This document shows positions 36,601-51,600 of a stretch of DNA of 64,000 nt, piece by piece; the first letter of the stretch is position 1; every line of letters starts with the position of its first letter. The translations under genes were made by a program, and so were the position numbers. Source of the stretch: Phoronis australis (lineage: Eukaryota > Phoronida > Phoronidae); NCBI GenBank assembly GCA_002633005.1, contig NMRA01000760.1:71432-135431 (forward strand). Direction: 5' to 3'. The notes beneath the pieces are model-generated. The model had not been told where the DNA came from. It did no database searches and worked only from the letters and a program-made list of their open reading frames with translations.

Positions 36601-39600
36601 GAACTCGCATGACCGACCTATGTGTGAAGGAACTGTGCTTTATCACGTGGGTATACCAACTTTTAGAATGCACACGAACCCGGCCTATATGTAAATTACC
36701 TGAGATTGCGAATCCACTAAATCCTACTGCTAAAATAAGGGCGACGACAGCGGTGGTCTCACTCCTTGTGTAACCCACTACCAGCAGAAATGTAGCTTCC
36801 AGACCGAATCCTGCAATTGTAAACTGTATCGCTGGACATTGTTTCACAACAAAAAGTACTTTTCATTCAATTTCGTTTGCAACCTATTGTTTGCTTGGAC
36901 ATCAGCTGTTGTTTAGGCACGTTTATGTGTATTAATATTCTGCAGTCAACATTGAAGTGATATTTCAGTGGATATTATTACAATGTTGACTTGGTGATAC
37001 ATTATGCAAATTTAGACCGATCTCTGAAGTGCCTCACAACGGAAGTTATCGTAACGCGTTTTTAACCAATCGGCTCCCTGCAGCACTCTTGCTGTTGTTG
37101 AAATGACTTAAACTTCTCATTGCATTTAAGCAACTTTTGGCAGAGTGGTGTGAAGGTGGTAAACCTACTGACTTATGTACTGCTAGGCAAAAAAACCATG
37201 TACCTTTTGATTCGTGTTTGCATGGACGAGCAATGTCTGCCGCGTTTCTTTAAATTACCTGCCACAGAATTACAGTGCACGCAAACCAGTTCGTTGTTAT
37301 TAAAACTTATGAATAATTTATCGCATGACTTCAATATTTTATCGCTACGACACCCGTGAAGAACTTAATAAAGTTTACGAGTGTGAAAAATAACGTGACA
37401 AAGAGAGCTTATATATTGTCTGTAAAATGTGCAAACTCTCTTTTGAGAGCCTAATTCTCTAAGCGAAACTGTCAATGATGTAAATGAGATGATGTCTCAG
37501 TGGTATCGCAATGAGCTCTTGACACCTGGAGTCAGGTTTTATTTAGGTGTTGGAATTCAATTGATATTAAATAAAGCGTTCTCTTGGACCAATCCATTAG
37601 AGAAGGCCTACGCAACAGTGGCCCATGCTAAATAATTCACTCATGTATACATGTATTTATTGATTTTGGGGGAAGGGAATACTAAAGAATATGGATTATT
37701 TGCTCTTGCATTATCACCTTGATCTCGAATTCTGTGGAATATTGGTACCTGGGTTTTCAGCTTTTTAAAAATTAAAATTAGATCCGAAATAACATATCTA
37801 TCACATTTATTGAAGAAATAAACCGTTTTGAAACGCAATGATGACCATCACCATTGGTAATGACGTAGTTTAAGCCCATTTCTGATGGGCAGGTCTTTGT
37901 TTAACTTTCTTGTTCACCAGTTTATTCAGTATATGTAAAAACAGTTAAAAATCGCTGCATATTTTGTGGATCAGTTAGTATGCATGTACATGTATATGAA
38001 TTTGCGAGAATCTAATAGAGCGAACTCTGGCGGAAAGAGAAGAACAAACCTGTGTTACCATCATTAACGAGAGACCTGAATTGCTGTTATATAAGTCTAT
38101 AAAACAGTATTATTGTAATGAAACCTATGTCTATCTGGTGAGAGGTCAGATATCAGCCTTGGCACCACTGAGAATTTGAGGTAAAGACGGGAAGTTCTTT
38201 ATGTGAAATAATTTGTAAACTATGTTTAAGTTGCTAAGGTGAGAACGAAAATCATGATGTTTTCAAATGTGAATTTTTTTCTGATTGAGAGATTCCCTCC
38301 ACTTCATTTTAGTTACAAACTTCATAAAACGGATTTTAACGCAGGTTAGCTCAGTCCAAACTGAAATCCAAATAGGTAATTCAACACCCCCGCCAAATAT
38401 TTTCAAATCTAACAGAGTTTAACATAATTTCTTAGTTTAATTTTTATTTTTGGTGGTGCAGCAACCCCTGAAATGACCATGATCGTAGGGAGTGATAGCT
38501 GACTCGTGCCTAATTGGTACTCACAAAGTTGTCGCCATATGAAATGAGGTTTCCGCAGAAACCCCGCACACTTTACACAAATAAAACATTAATAGTAGAA
38601 TAAGGTAAACACAAACAGGGCTTAAACTTACGAAATTTTTATATTTTATTGATGTATTTCGACTGACGAAACACATCCTGTGTTATAAATCGGTGCATGT
38701 AAACGGAAAGGTCGGCGAGACGTCCCTGTCACTCATGTTTGAGTGAGGTCTCGTCGACCTTTTTGATAACACCAAGTTAAAAGTTCTTGAAATTTTCATT
38801 CACCAAGATTTAGAAAACTTTTTCTGCATAGTTATTCTCCTATAGGTATTTTGTTGCTATTGTTTTCAAGATGACTTGATGACCCGCGCGTGACTGGAGG
38901 TGTCAATTTTCATTACCGTGTATACATCTATATACAACGTCCCAATGAGTGTATGTTGTACACCTTTGTCAGCATGAAAATATATACTGTATGCCATATA
39001 CGTAACTCTCATCTTACCTCCACAGTTAAAGATTTTTCGAACTGCTGTCGTTGATAAAATCTTGCGGTAACGAAGAAGATCAGCTAAATACCCGCCCATG
39101 GGCACGACCAAGGCCATAACAAGGTGAGGTAACGCTGACAGAATACCACTCTGTGGGAATGAACGAGTTGCATGAGAACACACTCATCTCCAGACAAACA
39201 TACGTCCAGTTCACACAACACAAAAATGCTCATTTCGATTAATATCAAGAACGAACATTAGTATGTTTGGATCGTTTGAATGAAATTGAATTTTAAGGAA
39301 GTATGGCCAAAAAGAGCAATTTATTTTCAAGTTATTCTGTCAAAGAGAAAATAGGATTTCTAGGTTTTGCATCGCCATTGCCAACCCCAATCGACTACAT
39401 AATATAACGAGGGCAACGAACTGTCTGAAAAAATTTGTATTCCGAAAGACGATATCTACTCCAGCGAACCCCAAGTTGATTCCATTCCAATGTTCGTCCG
39501 AGTGATTCTGCAGACTTGTGGAAACTGATTTTTTATTCGTTTCATTTGAGCGGTGGATTCGATGTTCAAAAAGTGGATTGGTTATATTTGAAGTTAAATA

Positions 39601-42600
39601 CTGGAACCAAATGTACACCTTGAGAAGCTTCTGTTAATGGGACTTAATGTATCTAGCTTAGTTATTTATGGTGCACTTTCATTATTATTCAAAATGAATT
39701 GGAATCTTTTCCTGTAACAATCCTAATTTAAGGACTAAAATCTAATATATTAATTTCCGCATTTGAAATATGAGCTCAATTAAAAATATATGATTAGAAT
39801 TTGTCATTAGTCAAAGAGGAACTCATTGTAAAGGTAGTGATAGTAATATTCATGAGTAAACGTAGACATATATTGGCAGAATATAAGGGTATTTAGTTGA
39901 GTCCCTCTAAAGTTCTATTTAATGGCAAGAGGCCACTGACGTTCAGTAGTGACGTCATAATGTTCCGTCATCCTACGGTCGAGTCGATCTCGTCAGGTGG
40001 TGACTTCCAATACATGTAGATTCTTTAAATTTTATATTTAGAAATGGAAGCGCCTTCACCTTGCCAGCTTCTAAAATTAGATCACTTGCCGTTATGAAAT
40101 TGGTCTCAAATTGTTCTTTGGTCAAATTGGAGTTTAGAAAGAACAGGCAGTTCGATGTTGCTTGAGACAAGTCTGTGTCACTGCGAGTCATTTTGTGGGC
40201 GAAGCATTGTCTGACGCAATGACGAAATTCGCAACCCAAGAAATTACTTCTGAATAAGACACAAGTCATAACCAGTTTTATACCCGGCCGGTATCTGGTC
40301 TAAACCAGTAGTCAGTTCATGGCAAAAGCAAAAAGTACAAAGAATTACCAACTTAAGACATAAAAACACCCAGTCAAGTCATATGCATAAGCCACCACCT
40401 GCGGTCATAACAAGTTTGGGTGCATTTCAGGCACGTTTCAAATATTCAAATCCTGTGCAAAAATTATCTATTGCGGAAAACAACATTGCTAAGAGTATAT
40501 GTGTACTGAGTTATTGGATACATGGGTACACGGTTATTATAAACACAGTGGTCAATTTTACGCAATTTTCTGCATCGAAACCGACAAACACAACCCCAAT
40601 TAGTGATCATGACGTACCTGAGATATGTCGCCTTCAAATACGTCCGTGAAATATTTGACTTGACTAATAATGAATAAGTAAAACGTCCAACTACGGCATA
40701 CGTTGGCGACAATAATGGCGTAGACACAAGCTGACGAGAAGATCTTCTTCCAGGGAGTGTGATGAATCTGTACGTAAAAATCAATTATTAAAATTAAAAA
40801 AACTCTCAAAAGATCGTTGTTTGTTACACATCATGTTGTTGACATGTAATCTTGCCAAGCAAATACACTGGGTGTTTATAAAATCTGTGAATATATACAG
40901 TTCAAGCAAAGTATGTTTTCTTTCCGTTTTTGTTTTTACTTTCCAAGCGAATGAAATTTTGCGGGTAATGCATGCATGTATTTGTACAGTGGAAACTTTC
41001 ATATAATTAGTTGGGCATTTTGCACGATGGGTGCTCTTGCGAGTATTTTATTAGACAGGCATCCTCAAGACAAAAACCATGTAATTAATTGAAAATGGTT
41101 TGAAGAAGTCTTATTAATAGAGATTTTATAATGAGTTCTGATTTGTTCAAAAATAGTCTTTCATCTTGGCCTTTGATTTGAAAAAATGAAATTGCTTCGA
41201 AAATTGCTAAGCTGTCACTTTGATCAGGAATTTCAAACTGAACTTGTGTGGATTACGTTATTTATTTAGTTTCTAAAAATCAAGCTCTAAGTAGTGTACC
41301 TTTACTTCTTGAGAACTGGTTCCCCATTGTTCTCCATATTTTGTGAAGAGGAAATGTACCTAGTTCTCAACCAGGAGCCAAACTCGGTCCTCTAAAGTTT
41401 GATCGGTTGTAAAGAAAATCAAAATAGTCCAAAATATCTTCAAAAATACTGGAGTGAAAGAATGCAGTAATAGAATTTGCATTGTATGTCTAGGTTATAT
41501 GCACGTACGCGCAATTTTGCTGCAATGCTGGACCTAAAGTTGGCAAGTCAACAATTAGTCTTAAAGAAATGATCGTGCATACAAACTGTATGTTTACATT
41601 AAAGCCCACAAAATGCTCTGTTTGTCCACAGGCAAAACATTGTTTAGCAGTTACACGTGATTATTCGTTGTAATTAATTAGAACATCCTTAACTTAATCT
41701 CAGCGGTCGCTAATTATCCTAATTAGATGAGATCAAAACAGCTTACGTGACTGATCAATAACGGTCTGTGATCAGCTCAAAAGATGAGTCCAAAGGCATG
41801 TTTTGCATTTCATAGACATTCGTGATAAAACAGTATCGTAACTGCATATAAAGGAACATTCACTCCTTGCAACTACCGCGAATCATGATAATTACGCTAA
41901 CTTTTAAGGAGACTTTACGTAGGTACATCAGTTCATTAGTTCAAAGCTTATTTTCCGTTTGTAAGAGAATCGTATCAAAATCTTAACGCGTATACTGTTG
42001 ACTATGAAATTGTTGGCAGCATCGCCATAGACGTAGTTATTGCTACCTCTCAGTAATTCTCTGAGCTGAATTACTTAATTATAGGTAAATTTCTATCCAT
42101 TTTCTGTTCTTAGGTGAACATAAATTATATTCAAGCTTGTACAATTCTTCGCTACATTGTCGTTAAAGTTACACTGAACGATGTTTAGATAATGTGACTA
42201 TTACCTTGAGACAGCTCGTTTCCCGCAATGAGTATAGTTCGGTAGCAGCCGAAGACACGACTGTGCTTTTTGTTTGACAGTTAAATACATACTCGCTTGT
42301 AGTTTCTAAACAATCTCGTATCTTCAGGTGTGCAGCTATGTAGCAAAACACCGAGAGACATAACAGACAAACAATTGAATACATTAGCTATATCTCGAGA
42401 TTACATGTCTCATCAACAGGGAATGAGTGAAATGAACATATCCACTGTTAATTTCGCTAGGCATATGTTCATTTCACTCATTTTCTGATGATTAGAAAGT
42501 AATCTCGAAATATAGCTAGTGTTTAACTTGTTTGTCTGTTATGTATCTCGGTGTTTTGCTACAAAGCTGCACGCCTGAAAAAAGATTGTTTAGAGCCTGC

Positions 42601-45600
42601 GAGCGAGTCTGTATTAAGCTGTCAAACAAAAAGTACAGACGTGTCTTCAACCAACTTTCACACAATGGAGAATGTCAAATGTTTTGATTTAAATTTGCGA
42701 TCCTCAGAGAAAATCTAGTTATGAAAGAAGGCACAATTAGACTTCCTGTTTTCTTTGGTAAAACTGGGATTAGAATGGAGCATGTGTTACTTTGTCATAA
42801 CTTTATTCTTATTTCATTTTATTATTTTTCGCATCGCCAATGCAACAGCTCAATATAACATTTAAGCATCTTACAAAACCAATACTTCAAAATTCATCTC
42901 TAAAGCTGATTCGACGTTTTCGTTCCAATAACTTAACATCAAGCCGTTCCCCTGAAAACATATATTGGTGCATTAGTATTAACATACTGTTTGTTCTTTC
43001 AGTTCAAATCCTGGCAGTTCCCGCGAGGGGGTGGTCTGATGCCACCGAGCTCACTAAGCCCACACGAGTTTAATAATTTTGTATTGTGATAAGTGCACGT
43101 ATCCGTAATTCAACACAAAATGCGATGCAATATGATAAAATTCACCTTTGGAATCATAGTCTCCGTTTCACCAAGAGATGTCTCTATGTATATCCTTTCT
43201 GATTCGGAGATGAATTTATGTCTAGACGGTCGGTCAGAGGAGAGATAGATCCAGACTATGAACCACATAATACCAAACGCACCTAAAATATAGCATAACA
43301 ATTAGCCTTTGGCAATCGTTTCATAAACGAAAACATATATGACGAAGTAGAATAACAATGGAAATGTTTTTCTTGCACAAATAGAACAGGTATTCATTTA
43401 TACCTAATGACATAAAAGTCAAACATTTCCATAAAACCTAAAATAATGCGAAGTTGGCATATTAATGATCATTCACGCAGGTATTAAAGGCACATTGCAC
43501 TCGTTCAAGCTAATGATACTATTATAATGGAACAGATATACATGTACCTGAGTGCATCAATGGCAGGAGTGTGTTGTTCTGATTTTGCTACGCCTGTCCA
43601 CATAAAAAATCAATTTCTGAAATTAGACCAACTGTGGAATTTTTATGCAAATTTGATATGTAAAACCACTTCAAACTCGTTTTATCTTTGAATGTGACAA
43701 TCGTAAGCAACTAAAGAAGTCCTACCATAAAAGAAAAAACATGCTTGCCATCCCAAGTAGTCCGTCAATATGCTCGACAAAGGCATACCTATGACAGCGC
43801 CGGCGTACGAACCTAAAATAAGAGATAGGAGACCCCTTCACTAAATCATAGTCACATCAAAGCTGTACAGTGCCCACAACTAAGCATCGGGCACGTATAT
43901 CTGTCGCCTAGCAACAAAACGTGGGTATTAGTTAGTTTATTTTCATTGTTGCTTTATAACAGGCCCATTCAAAGTTGCTTGTCACGGCGGTTTAGTTAAG
44001 CGATCTGGCCGCCACGAGAAATTCCATAATATTTATTTCAACCGATATCAATTTGAACCGAGGATAAGGGCACCAGATGGTTTGCTGTGGTTTTAATAAA
44101 AGTTGTTATGTACCAGCCTTCTTTCAAAACATGAATTAGTTGCTTTCAATCAAAAACGTTTTCAAACATAGGCCCCAGGATTGTAATAGTGGGAACACGC
44201 TGAAGAACGTGTTCACCGCACATTTTTACAACCATGGCTATCTTCGTTTTCGTCTCCGTCAGTTCTGTGTTTTGTTGTCCGTGGTTGTCGTCTGTAGATG
44301 CCACCCGTGGTTGTCTGTGTTTGTAGTCCGTTGTTGTCGTCCGTGGTTGTTGTCCGTGGTTGTCGTCCATGGTTGTCATCCGTGGTTGTCGTCTGTCATA
44401 GGTTGTTGTCTGTGGTCGCCGTGTGCGGTAGTGGCTGAGATACATCTTGTTTTGGGGAAGCAATTCAATAAAAGCCGTGAAACAACAAACCCCTGACATT
44501 TGGCAGACTGTAAACATCTGGTCCTCTTACTCAAGTAAGTGACAATTGTTTTCGGATTGGTTTGGTACCCACTGAAATGAATTCCAGTGAAAGCCGCTTC
44601 CAATATATATAATGATTATAAATCAGAACGTAATCGATACTTGCCTTTTTCTTTCAAAACGTTTCAGCTTCTAAATGTGATCTTATTTCATAATTTTCAA
44701 TTTCAATTTCAAGTGTATAACTTATCTAAACACATGTAAAATAATTAAACCATTTTCCTCGGTTGCGTTATTCAATAACTCTACAGACTTGCATTAACCA
44801 CCAAATAAATATTATAGTTCAAGAGTTTGAGAAATGGGCACGTGTCAAATAAGAGATAATAAGTGTTTGAAAAGAGATACTTTATTCTGGAAATTTTATT
44901 AAGCTTCAATCGAAAATCAATTTCACTTAGCAATTCGTTTCCGAAAAGCGACATGGTGGAGTAGAATCGTTAAATCACGCTTCCTCTCTCATCTGTAATT
45001 GAATATAACGTTTTTGTTCCATGGACTATTGAACGCGTTTTGTTGACTTTCCTGAAACAATCAAATACAATTTTAAGCTTTTACGTGTGGTTAATAATAC
45101 TATAACAATTAACCTGTGATGTTTCGTGAAAATAGTAAAGACATATCAGCCTATATTGAATGATTCTTTTTGTATGACGCCATCCAATTGCCAGTCACAG
45201 GCCAGTTTATTGGCCAGCTGATATTGTCCATGTTCAGATACAGAAATCTTCATGTTGTACATCTTGCAACTCACCACAGAATGTTATAGTGGCAAGGCGT
45301 GACCTCTCAAGAGGTGGAGCCCAGTGTCTCCAAATTCCGTGACACGCTGGATACGTGACTCCCTGTGAAAAACCAAGAAATACAGTTCCACGCCTAATCT
45401 AAATGAATAGACTCCCAAAGTATTACTATCACCTATAGTAATGTGGGATATTCTTTTCGTTCCTGTTGTGTCTTATACGGATGCCCTTGAAATTTTGAGT
45501 CTCTGATACTTAAACTTATGTGAATCTTATACCGGCGTGGAAAAATGAACAGATCGCAAACATTTTAAGTCCGGTCTGCACGTCACCTATTGGCCACATC

Positions 45601-48600
45601 ACGTGACCTAATGAACATAAGTTCGAAAAGACTTCTGCCCGAGTCCTGGTCGGGGGCAGAAATCTTTTCGAACTTATGTTCATAAGGTCACGTGATGTGA
45701 CCAGTGAGTGGCATGCAGACCAGACGTAAAAAGTTTGTGAGTTGTTCAAATATATTGAGTGCTACAACGTACAGTAAGTCTAGTTATCACTGTTTCGCTA
45801 ATTCACACACTGCCAGGCTTGATTACTAACTTCTTCAAGAGCTACGTAGTTACTGGACATTCCATACTGTCACATAAGCCACCGGCTAATGTTATTAATT
45901 CAGTTCATTTCAAAGTGTTGTGCTGTATTCGTATCTATTATATTTTTACTCATATCACGTGCTCTTTAGGTACTCGACATTTCGTTGCGCCGATCGCAGT
46001 TGTCTACTTGCCTCGACTAGACCTTGTATGATTCGGACAAACATGACCATTCCATAATGGACTTTAGCAGCCGGAGGGATGAATAAATTTAACACGGAAG
46101 ATGTGCATATTGCGCCCCCAAATATCCTGAAAATAAAAGTTAATGTCTTGGATAAAATGCACGGGGACTCATCGATTACAAATATACGTGACGACGATAC
46201 AACGTTTTTGGAGTTCTCTGATGACCTTGGCGATCACCCTGTTGCAGCGGCGGTAGTTATGGTATGGAGGTAGTGTTGATGACGCCACCACCGCCGCCGA
46301 CAAAGATTACGGCATCATGATGATGATGATGATGATGATGATGATAATGATGATGATGATGACGATAATTATGCAAAAGCGGTGTTTTGTTGTTGTTGTT
46401 GTTGTTGTTGTTGGTGATGGTGGCGATAGTACTGGTAGTGTTGGTGGTGGTGTTACTGGTGGTGTAGGTGGTGATAGATGGAGGTGGTGATAATTATGAT
46501 ATGATGCAGTGGCAATGATAGTGGTGAGGACGGTAGTTGGGGGTGGTGATGATGATGGTGGTGGTGGTGGTGGTTGCAGTGGGTGATGGTAACGTTGTCA
46601 ATGACATTGATGGTGATACGATGTAAGGGAATTTATATGTTTTCACAAAAGTGAGACGTTAGCTTACCAATTGGCAGGCAGACGCGACGCCAAGTAACCG
46701 CCGGGAATTTGTGTCACAAGGTAACCCCAGAAGAAAGAACTGTCCACCAAGCTGATGATTTGAGGAGTCCAGTTAAATTCAGGCCGCTGAAAAGTAAGAT
46801 TGATACCAAGATGGCAACACAAACATTGTTGGTTGAAAAATAATGCAGGCTGAATTTCAATATGTAGCCCTACCACTGTATATACCCAGAGGCGGATCTA
46901 CAAGGGGGTTCAGGGGTTCAAACTCCCCCTCTCGAGACAGGATCAAAAATAAAAATTGAAAAAAATTCGCCAGAAAAACGAAATCAGCTACTAAAAACCA
47001 CAAAACATTTTACACTAGAGGGGGAAACCAACTCCCGACCTTCCTTCAGCTCGGCTCTACGCGCCTCGGTTTCGCTCGAATCCTAACCCCCCCGCCCCCT
47101 TGCTGAAAACGTAGTTCTGCCACTGATACCGACAGGTTTCCTTCAGTATGTAGCCCTAACACTGTACATAGCGACAGGTTTCCTTCAAGATGTAGCCCTA
47201 ACACTGTATATAGCGACAGGTTGCCTTCAAGATGTAGCCCTAACACTGTATATAGCGACAGGTTGCCTTCAAGATGTAGCCCTAACACTGTATATAGCGA
47301 CAGGTTTCCTTCCATTCTTGACCGTAGTCACAGCTAGATGTATAAACTTAAATCGACGATCAATGTGAAAAGTTACATGTAAGTTAATGTTAGTTCATTT
47401 GCGCTATTTTTCTGTTAATTCCAACCGTTTAATATGTTCACAAATTTGTTGTCGATATTTTTATGCCTATCAATATTTTTAACTATGGTGTTGGTTTTCG
47501 CCCCTAAATGCCAGTTAGCTACTATCGTAATTAAGAAGTGATGCATACTAATTTGACGTGGCTGTGAGTGCGAGTGTTTTTTCATCTATCATTCATGTTC
47601 ATACGAACGTAGCAACAGGATCACCTCGGGTAGTTTCGACCTCAATTTTCCCCTCGGAGTTGAACGTTATCTTTGCGTGTGCGAATTCCAGTTATACGGC
47701 CAATCATTCTCCAGTTTGAAAGTCACATGACTTACCGTATTACGACCTTCTGCACATGCGCGTTCACCTAAGAGGGAAAATTTGAGTCTACGAAAATACT
47801 CGAGGTGTATGTCCAACGCAAGTATTGTTTTAACTTACATGTTAAGACAAGCAAATTGACGAATATAATATCGAGTGACTTTGATTTGACTTGCAAAATG
47901 ATTTTAACTTAGTTTGTGAAATTGCTCCGAACATGAAAATTAGTTCTGTAATTTATCCGAAATTTTGTGTTTTTATTGATGAACAGGAGCCTTGATTTAC
48001 TGGCATAAATGACAAATATAAAACTGGTAAGCGTTGCATAACATTTGAGGAATAACGAAAGTATTTTTTCAAACTCAGGAGATTAAAATCGATTCCACTA
48101 ACAATGTATTTGTCCTGGAGTCACTTTATAATTAAAGTGAAACGAATATCTTGGCTAAGTGGTACTCGATGTAGTTTCCTGGTTGTACGAGGCGCCGACA
48201 AACAGGCAGACGTAAATTAAACATGGACAATATCATAATTTGATTCATCGCCACAGCGCATCTCGAATCTTCAAATCCATCCCAAATCACCGAGTCAACG
48301 ACTGTTTTATAATCCGAATCAAATCTAAGCATGGTTCACTCATGAGAACATGAATTATGGATGATATCACTGGCTGAAATATTAAACAGACCCAGTTGAC
48401 AACTCATCGCGTGAGACAAACCATTCCAGATCGATTGGTACGGGTGAACCAATGTCACTTGTCAAACAACCACGTAGATAGACAGCTTGACCAAATTCTT
48501 TGTAAAAAGTTGAAGATTGCTTTCTGATAACCCCCCTGGGCGCATTGTTGAACATGTACATATAAGCAAATTTAACTGAAAAGCATTTTCCGTCAAGCGA

Positions 48601-51600
48601 CAAGAAGGCTGTAGTAGCAACGAGTAGATTCAAAAATCCATTGATCGCTTTGTACACAAGTATTAAGTATTAAAACAAAATCGCTATGCCAAAACACAGT
48701 TCTGTTTAGATTCAAAATTAACCATCTTAAAAACATTAGAATTCAATACACTAAGATTATGCTGGACCCGCCGCTTATCGACAAGTCAGGATATGAAATC
48801 AAATATCTTCGAAACAGTGAATTTTAAGTTAGAAAAGGGATTCATTTAATGAAATAGGACATCCGGTAGTATTTGATTATTATCTTTACGTTAATGTCTT
48901 ATTAATTGGGTCTCATGCAATTTCGCAAAAAAATGTGCGTTCATAGCAAAATAACGGTAAAATTACGAAAACGTCACATCACTTCCACGAAACAATAATG
49001 AAGGATATAATATCAACCTTCCGATCCCTGTAGGAATCTGTGACATGTACATGTAGAAATATTGTTAAATAGCACAGGGCAGTGTAGGAATTCCTACAAA
49101 GCGTGACAATGTAAGAATCTTTGTAGGCGTGAATGTTTTGCCGCTTTAGTCGTTTTTATAAGCGCGAATTCAATCATGATTGCTGTAGGCCTAGATCATA
49201 GACTGCCTGATACATGGCAGAACTCAAATCGTAGTTTGACGTTCCGGAACCCATGCAACAGCATCGAATTATTTTTTAATAATAAAATAACATAGATTGT
49301 TGCGCTATTCTGTGCGATGTAGGAATATTCCATCTACATCGCTCAGATGGTTCGGAATATCATCGTGCTCCTTTATACAGCAATGCAAGTCGCACATTTT
49401 CCCTGTTAAAGAGTTCAGGCGATTTCCCATTATGAAATACGACGGGATATGTAGTCAGTAAAAAGTGTCTTGGCAAACACCATAAAGGCTAGAAACAAAG
49501 CAGCCACGCAGTCGTTTCTTGAATGTCAATGACAATTCGCGACCGCAGTCACTATCACTTATCACACACAACCAAGATCAGTTTCACTTATGGCCATTAT
49601 TTCTCACTTAGTCATATTTTACTGAATCGACTCGCTGGGATCTCGAGAGCTTCGTCCTCCAAACTCTTGAACGGATGAAACCCTTTATTGTCTCATTTAC
49701 GTCAATTTTCGGTTATTTATCTCCAAACAAGCTTTCAAGTACTTGCTCTGCCTCGTGTTCTATTTGATAAGTATGGATTAAGACAACCTAATTAAGACGA
49801 AGCCATTATTCAATTTAGAATATTAAGTGACAGGTCTGATATCCAGCGGATATCTTGAATGCCACTTTTCTCAGATTCCTATATTCCGCGTTCGCAACAT
49901 GAAGACCACTATTGAAAATGTACGGGTGGAAAAGAGAATTATACGTGCCTACGTTTCCCGGCTTGTAGTGGCACCCAGAGGATACAGAATAGGGTATTTT
50001 GTGCACTCCAGTAGTGCCAAGGAAACGACGCCGCTTGACAAGAGTGTCTTTTTGCCACAGCCTGTTCAAATTCCAGTTTTACATTACACGAAATCAAAAA
50101 ACAACGTAAATGTATTTCTGTCAAAAGGTGTCGCTGCCGGAACGGGGCCTACAGCTCGCGCAATGTTTAAAATCGACAATCCTGTGGCTAACTGAACGGA
50201 ACTGGCCGCCCTGGGAATTGTATCCCTGAATCTACTTGTGAGTGACCGCTAATTTGAACTCAAAGAGATTAATACACAGAATATACGTAAAATAGGTTAC
50301 ACCAGAAAATCCTGTTGTCAGACTAGAATCAATATACACTGTATAGAAGGAAGTCGAAATGTGACCTTAGAACCGTGTCACCCTGAACGCATTTACGATC
50401 AGTAATTGCCTATCATTGGTCCTAATCACAATGTTATTACGGAAAAAATAACAATGATCATTTTCCTAATTTAGGCAGTATTCAAGAATGCACGTAAGCG
50501 CATCATCACATTAGGCGAAAGGAATCACGTGGCCGCAAAAAGTTATTGTCTGAGACAGCCCCATAATGCAATTTGTTCTCCTTTGGGAAAAACAGCTAAT
50601 CAGACCAAAACGTGATTTTATTTACAATTTCGGAACACTCGGAATACTTGGATATCATGTCTACTTTGAAGTTCAGTAGGAATGCAAGCTAACTTGCCAG
50701 GCTCTGGCTGCAAATGCATTTGCCAAGTTTACTTATTGGGTTCTTAACTATGACAATACAACGCGCCATGTATTCCCACCGTTTTTCAGTAGTCAAAAGC
50801 ATACAAATGCCAACAAACGAACACTCTTTTTCTATTTACGTTCACAGGTGTCACTTCTGCAGGGGTGTAGCCTGCGTTCCAAGGTTTCAATATTTTGTGA
50901 TTAATAGTCGGCATAGTCTAAGTGAAATATGGAAAATGTCACTACACGTCATACAGTACAAAAATATGAATAGAGTTGCTCTATTAAACTTTATAACTTT
51001 CATTATAAACTAAGTAACGAAATGAGTCTCATCGTATTTAAAACTGCATAACTAGGCCAATAGATTACACAATAGCAAGTCCTCAAAGGGAAAATCGATG
51101 GAAACTCAGTGATTATTTTCTATTTCGCTTACTAAAATCAGAGTATGTTAATCCGGTCGCGATCCCATCCTACTATAATCTCGTTATGGTTTGTCTACAG
51201 AAACATGAAAACCTTTACGTAGTTCCCTTGCAGAAAACTCGATTGAGTTAATGCACTTTTTGGCTCGAAGACATAATTTCGATAAAAGTGAACAAGTGTC
51301 GTTGACATGCAGTGGGATGATTTTGATGAGAAAAACAATTCACAAGACCATGACCATAAATTATCTTACATTGGCCGTTGGTGTTATACCAGAGATTTTA
51401 TAATTGCTCACAAAGGTAAATATAATATTTGAAGCTATACTAAACGCTGTTTGGGTACTATAAAAATTATGTTGGGACATCCCATTTCAAGAAATGGCCA
51501 GTGTTACATAGAAAGTGCAGTTAATCAAATAAGAGCTCACAATTACGCTAAACTGGTAGAAAATAAACATTGGTGACACGGGTGGATCCAGGATTCTGAG

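Noticed and set aside
44140-44517. Open frames of ~120 codons on both strands
   Set aside because: Produced by the GTTGTCGTC minisatellite.
49827-50195. 122-codon open frame on the plus strand
   Set aside because: Starts and composition look random; lies in a VGLUT intron on the opposite strand with no family resemblance.
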